Shown here in pieces: positions 8,885 through 10,356 of a stretch of 10,356 bases of DNA; position 1 is the stretch's first letter, and every line of letters begins with the position of its first letter. The notes beneath the pieces were generated by a model. That model saw only the letters and a program-made list of their open reading frames with translations. It had not been told where the DNA came from and did not search any database. The stretch comes from JACJXF01 sp964349045 (GTDB lineage Bacteria > Bacteroidota > Bacteroidia > Bacteroidales > GCA-2748055). The stretch covers positions 1-10,356 of the forward strand of contig CAYGFI010000168.1 of NCBI GenBank assembly GCA_964349045.1, written 5' to 3'. The position numbers and the translations under genes are program-made.

Positions 8885-8892
8885 CAAATTTA
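8885..8892 (-). promoter_or_regulatory. Weak candidate -7 element for the giant surface-protein gene
   Basis: On the minus strand this reads TAAATTTG, which matches TAnnTTTG. It is about 210 bases upstream of the start codon at 8677 and lacks a visible -33 partner, so it could be chance in this AT-rich spacer. I found no better candidate nearer the gene. Confidence 0.12.
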
Positions 8893-9088
8893 AAAAGGAT
8901 GATAATAATTTAATAAAAATTCAGATAAAATAGAATTGTCTTAATTAAAGTGTTAAATTACAGATGACAAACATTTTATAAGTATTAAGAAATCATTATT
9001 ATATCTAACAGAAAAATTTACTCAATATCGTTTGTCAAAATTATTTATCATTTTGTCTTTTTTTTCAGTCAGTTTACATTTATTCAGT

Positions 9089-9304
9089 TTAAAAGGTCAT
9101 TAAAAATTCAATAATATCTTTTTCATGGAAAAATTTCAGAATCAGGGCAAATTTCCCGATTTTATTTTTGTGCTTTAGCTTTACCGAAAATCTCACATTT
9201 CAGGAAATTACCATCAGGATAGTTTCAAGGTTTAACGGTTTTAAATTCAGCCTCATGCCATTTGATTTATTTTCTGCAGGGTCAATCCCGGAATAATTAT
9301 AATA
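9089..9304 (-). pseudogene. Short once-interrupted reading frame, possible decayed or interspersed element
   Basis: One minus-strand frame stays open across 72 codons except for a single TGA at 9200-9202, in DNA where stops are otherwise frequent. The conceptual product reads 'NGMRLNLKPLNLETILMVIS', stop, then 'NVRFSVKLKHKNKIGKFALI' and on to 'EFLMTF'. An ATG lies at 9254-9256. The piece has less AT-biased, coding-like composition than its surroundings. I do not recognise a protein family. It could be a relic gene, a fragment of an interspersed repeat, or chance. Confidence 0.25.
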
Positions 9305-9361
9305 TCAGAGTAATAATAAAATGAAAATGTTGCATCGTCATATAAATGTTTGAATGATTTT

Positions 9362-9391
9362 TTTCTGCTGCAGATAAAGTTTGAGCAGAAA
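9362..9391. other. Hairpin-forming inverted repeat in the spacer
   Basis: TTTCTGCT (9362-9369) and AGCAGAAA (9384-9391) are perfect 8-bp complements with a 14-base loop, and CTGCAG straddles the stem-loop border. A run of seven T precedes and overlaps the left arm, but no T tract follows the stem in either transcription direction, so it is not a standard intrinsic terminator. It may be a protein-binding or RNA leader element. Confidence 0.35.
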
Positions 9392-9419
9392 GAAATTATT
9401 ATTTATGTGATAAAAAGTA

Positions 9420-9427
9420 TATTTTTG
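9420..9427 (+). promoter_or_regulatory. Candidate Bacteroidota -7 element for the TPR gene
   Basis: TATTTTTG fits the Bacteroidota housekeeping -7 consensus TAnnTTTG and lies about 130 bases before the TPR start codon. No convincing TTG -33 element is found at the usual spacing, and the region is so AT-rich that chance matches are expected. Confidence 0.2.
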
Positions 9428-9436
9428 TTGTAGTGA

Positions 9437-9489
9437 AACACCCGTGTTATTTTAAATTCATTAATAATTAAGCAGGCTACAAGGGTGTT
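9437..9489. promoter_or_regulatory. Inverted-repeat cluster, possible operator or leader structure
   Basis: AACAC-CC-GTGTT (9437-9448) is a short dyad about 10 bases after the candidate -7 element. Its left part AACACCC (9437-9443) also pairs with GGGTGTT (9483-9489). The three GTGTT-type arms allow two mutually exclusive pairings. This could be a regulator site near the transcription start or a small leader structure. No known regulator is recognised. Confidence 0.2.
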
Positions 9490-9555
9490 CCCGCGCTGGA
9501 GTGGGGTAGGCTATGATTCCGCTGAAATAAATATTGTTATGATGAATTGAGGATT

Positions 9556-10356
9556 ATGATTAAGAGAATTCTATATACATTCCTGATATTCTTTGCCGCA
9601 TCTGTCAGTTTGCATGCGCAGACTCCAACCCTTGATAGTTTAAAGGTTGTTCTTGCTAAATCTGAAGGGAAGGAGAAACTTGAGTTATACAAAGCCATTT
9701 CCCTGGAGTTATACCGTACAGATGTATTAATGGCAGTCGATAATTCCAATCAGGCTATAATTTATGCCAAAAACACCCGCGATAACGATCTGATCGGGTT
9801 AGCCTATAAAAACCAGGGTCTGCTTTATTACGAAAACTTATCCGATGATCCGAAAGCAGATGAAGCCTTTCAAATCGCTCTTTCATATTTCGAAAAGTCG
9901 GATAATCAGGAAGAAATGGGAAATGCTCTTAATTACCTGGCAACCATAAAAAATTTCCGGAGTGAGTTTGAACAGTCAATTGCATATAGCCAAAGAGCCA
10001 TTCAGATTTCACAATTGAGGAATGACCTGAAAACTCTATCAGGCGCATATTATAATCTTGGAAACAGTTATACCTACCAGAAAGATTTCGAAAAAGCTTT
10101 GGAATATCATAAAAAAGCCCTTGAAATAAGGCAAAAACAGGGTGATATGAAGGCCATTGCCAGTTCATTTAGTCAGCTTGGATCATTAGCATATAACAAG
10201 CAAGACTTTAAACTATCGGAGGAGTATTACCATAAGGTTTTGGATATACAAAGACAGGCAAATGATAAAAGAAGAGTTGGCTTGACATTAAACAGGCTGG
10301 GCAGTGTGAATATTCAGTTGGGGAATTTAGATAAGGCTGTAGCTTATTATAAAGAA
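9556..10356 (+). CDS. Secreted/periplasmic tetratricopeptide-repeat protein, 3' end off window
   Basis: Start ATG at 9556-9558. A GAGGA sequence sits only two bases upstream (9549-9553), too close for a classic site but in the right place for a start. The 267 visible residues open with a signal peptide (MIKRILYTFLIFFAASVSLHA, cleavage before Q22), which supports this start. The rest is helical TPR. Clear repeats are 'GAYYNLGNSYTYQKDFEKAL' (residues 163-182, running to about 197), 'SSFSQLGSLAYNKQDFKLSE' (203-222, to about 237) and 'LTLNRLGSVNIQLGNLDKAV' (243-262), with more degenerate ones at about 45-160. TPRs mediate protein-protein contacts. In Bacteroidota, proteins that begin this way often continue into a transmembrane helix and a histidine kinase, guanylate cyclase or LuxR/AraC-type output domain, so a sensor role is possible. 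The decisive C-terminal part is not in the window. Confidence 0.88.
   Translation, partial: MIKRILYTFLIFFAASVSLHAQTPTLDSLKVVLAKSEGKEKLELYKAISLELYRTDVLMAVDNSNQAIIYAKNTRDNDLIGLAYKNQGLLYYENLSDDPKADEAFQIALSYFEKSDNQEEMGNALNYLATIKNFRSEFEQSIAYSQRAIQISQLRNDLKTLSGAYYNLGNSYTYQKDFEKALEYHKKALEIRQKQGDMKAIASSFSQLGSLAYNKQDFKLSEEYYHKVLDIQRQANDKRRVGLTLNRLGSVNIQLGNLDKAVAYYKE

Larger units (their letters stand above)
8678..9555. other. AT-rich divergent intergenic spacer
   Basis: About 0.88 kb lies between the two divergently transcribed genes, so it must hold both promoters. It is visibly richer in A and T than the coding DNA on either side, with many short A/T runs. The exceptions are a GC-richer stretch at about 9466-9530 just upstream of the TPR gene and a less AT-biased stretch at about 9120-9300. 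I found no tRNA-like or rRNA-like sequence, no CRISPR repeat and no terminator with a T tract. Small candidate elements are listed separately. Confidence 0.85.

Noticed and set aside
9125..9178. 17-codon plus-strand mini-ORF (MEKFQNQGKFPDFIFVL)
   Set aside because: Too short, no ribosome-binding context and no recognisable product.
9358..9391. Hairpin next to a T run as an intrinsic terminator
   Set aside because: The T run is on the 5' side of the stem on the plus strand, and on the minus strand the stem is followed by A. Neither direction gives a stem followed by a U tract, and no gene ends here.
9537..10168. Minus-strand ORFs of 70 and 79 codons
   Set aside because: They are antisense to the TPR gene, whose signal peptide and repeats are unambiguous.

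Overview
The window looks like a metagenome-assembled or draft contig from the phylum Bacteroidota, probably Bacteroidales/Marinilabiliales-like. Three things suggest this: AT-rich DNA with AT-rich leaders lacking strong Shine-Dalgarno sites, a very long secreted multidomain surface protein of a kind typical of the phylum, and domain types (GLUG beta-helix repeats, BIG2, CBM4_9-like, SusE/SusF-like, Fn3-like 'YATNSVGTSYG' modules) that are common in exported Bacteroidota proteins.

Layout. Positions 1-8677 on the minus strand are one giant gene, open at the left edge, so the C-terminus is missing. A 100-N scaffold gap (6126-6225) with an exact 55-bp duplication on either side hides its continuity. 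Collapsing the 155 bp restores one stop-free reading frame; I checked every codon from the gap to position 3. The visible product is at least 2,840 residues. In order it has a signal peptide, a jelly-roll/MAM-like domain, five pairs of alternating Ig-like modules, two BIG2 domains, two CBM4_9-like domains, two GLUG beta-helix arrays with an Fn3 domain between them, an Fn3-like domain, a SusE/SusF-like domain, a second Fn3-like domain and the start of another module. No catalytic domain is visible. The protein reads as a carbohydrate-binding or adhesive cell-surface protein, probably exported by the type IX secretion system (inferred; the diagnostic C-terminal domain would lie off the window).

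Positions 8678-9555 are a strongly AT-rich divergent spacer. It holds a hairpin, a small inverted-repeat cluster near a weak promoter-like -7 element, and a short once-interrupted reading frame that may be a decayed or interspersed element. From 9556 to the right edge a plus-strand gene encodes a secreted or periplasmic tetratricopeptide-repeat protein (267 residues visible, C-terminus missing). It is of the type that in this phylum often continues into a membrane segment and a signalling output domain.

The two genes are divergent and share only the spacer, so a functional link is possible but not shown. I see no RNA genes, CRISPR arrays, insertion sequences, or defence or biosynthetic systems. 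The main interest is the internal duplication history of the giant protein and the way the scaffold gap conceals it.
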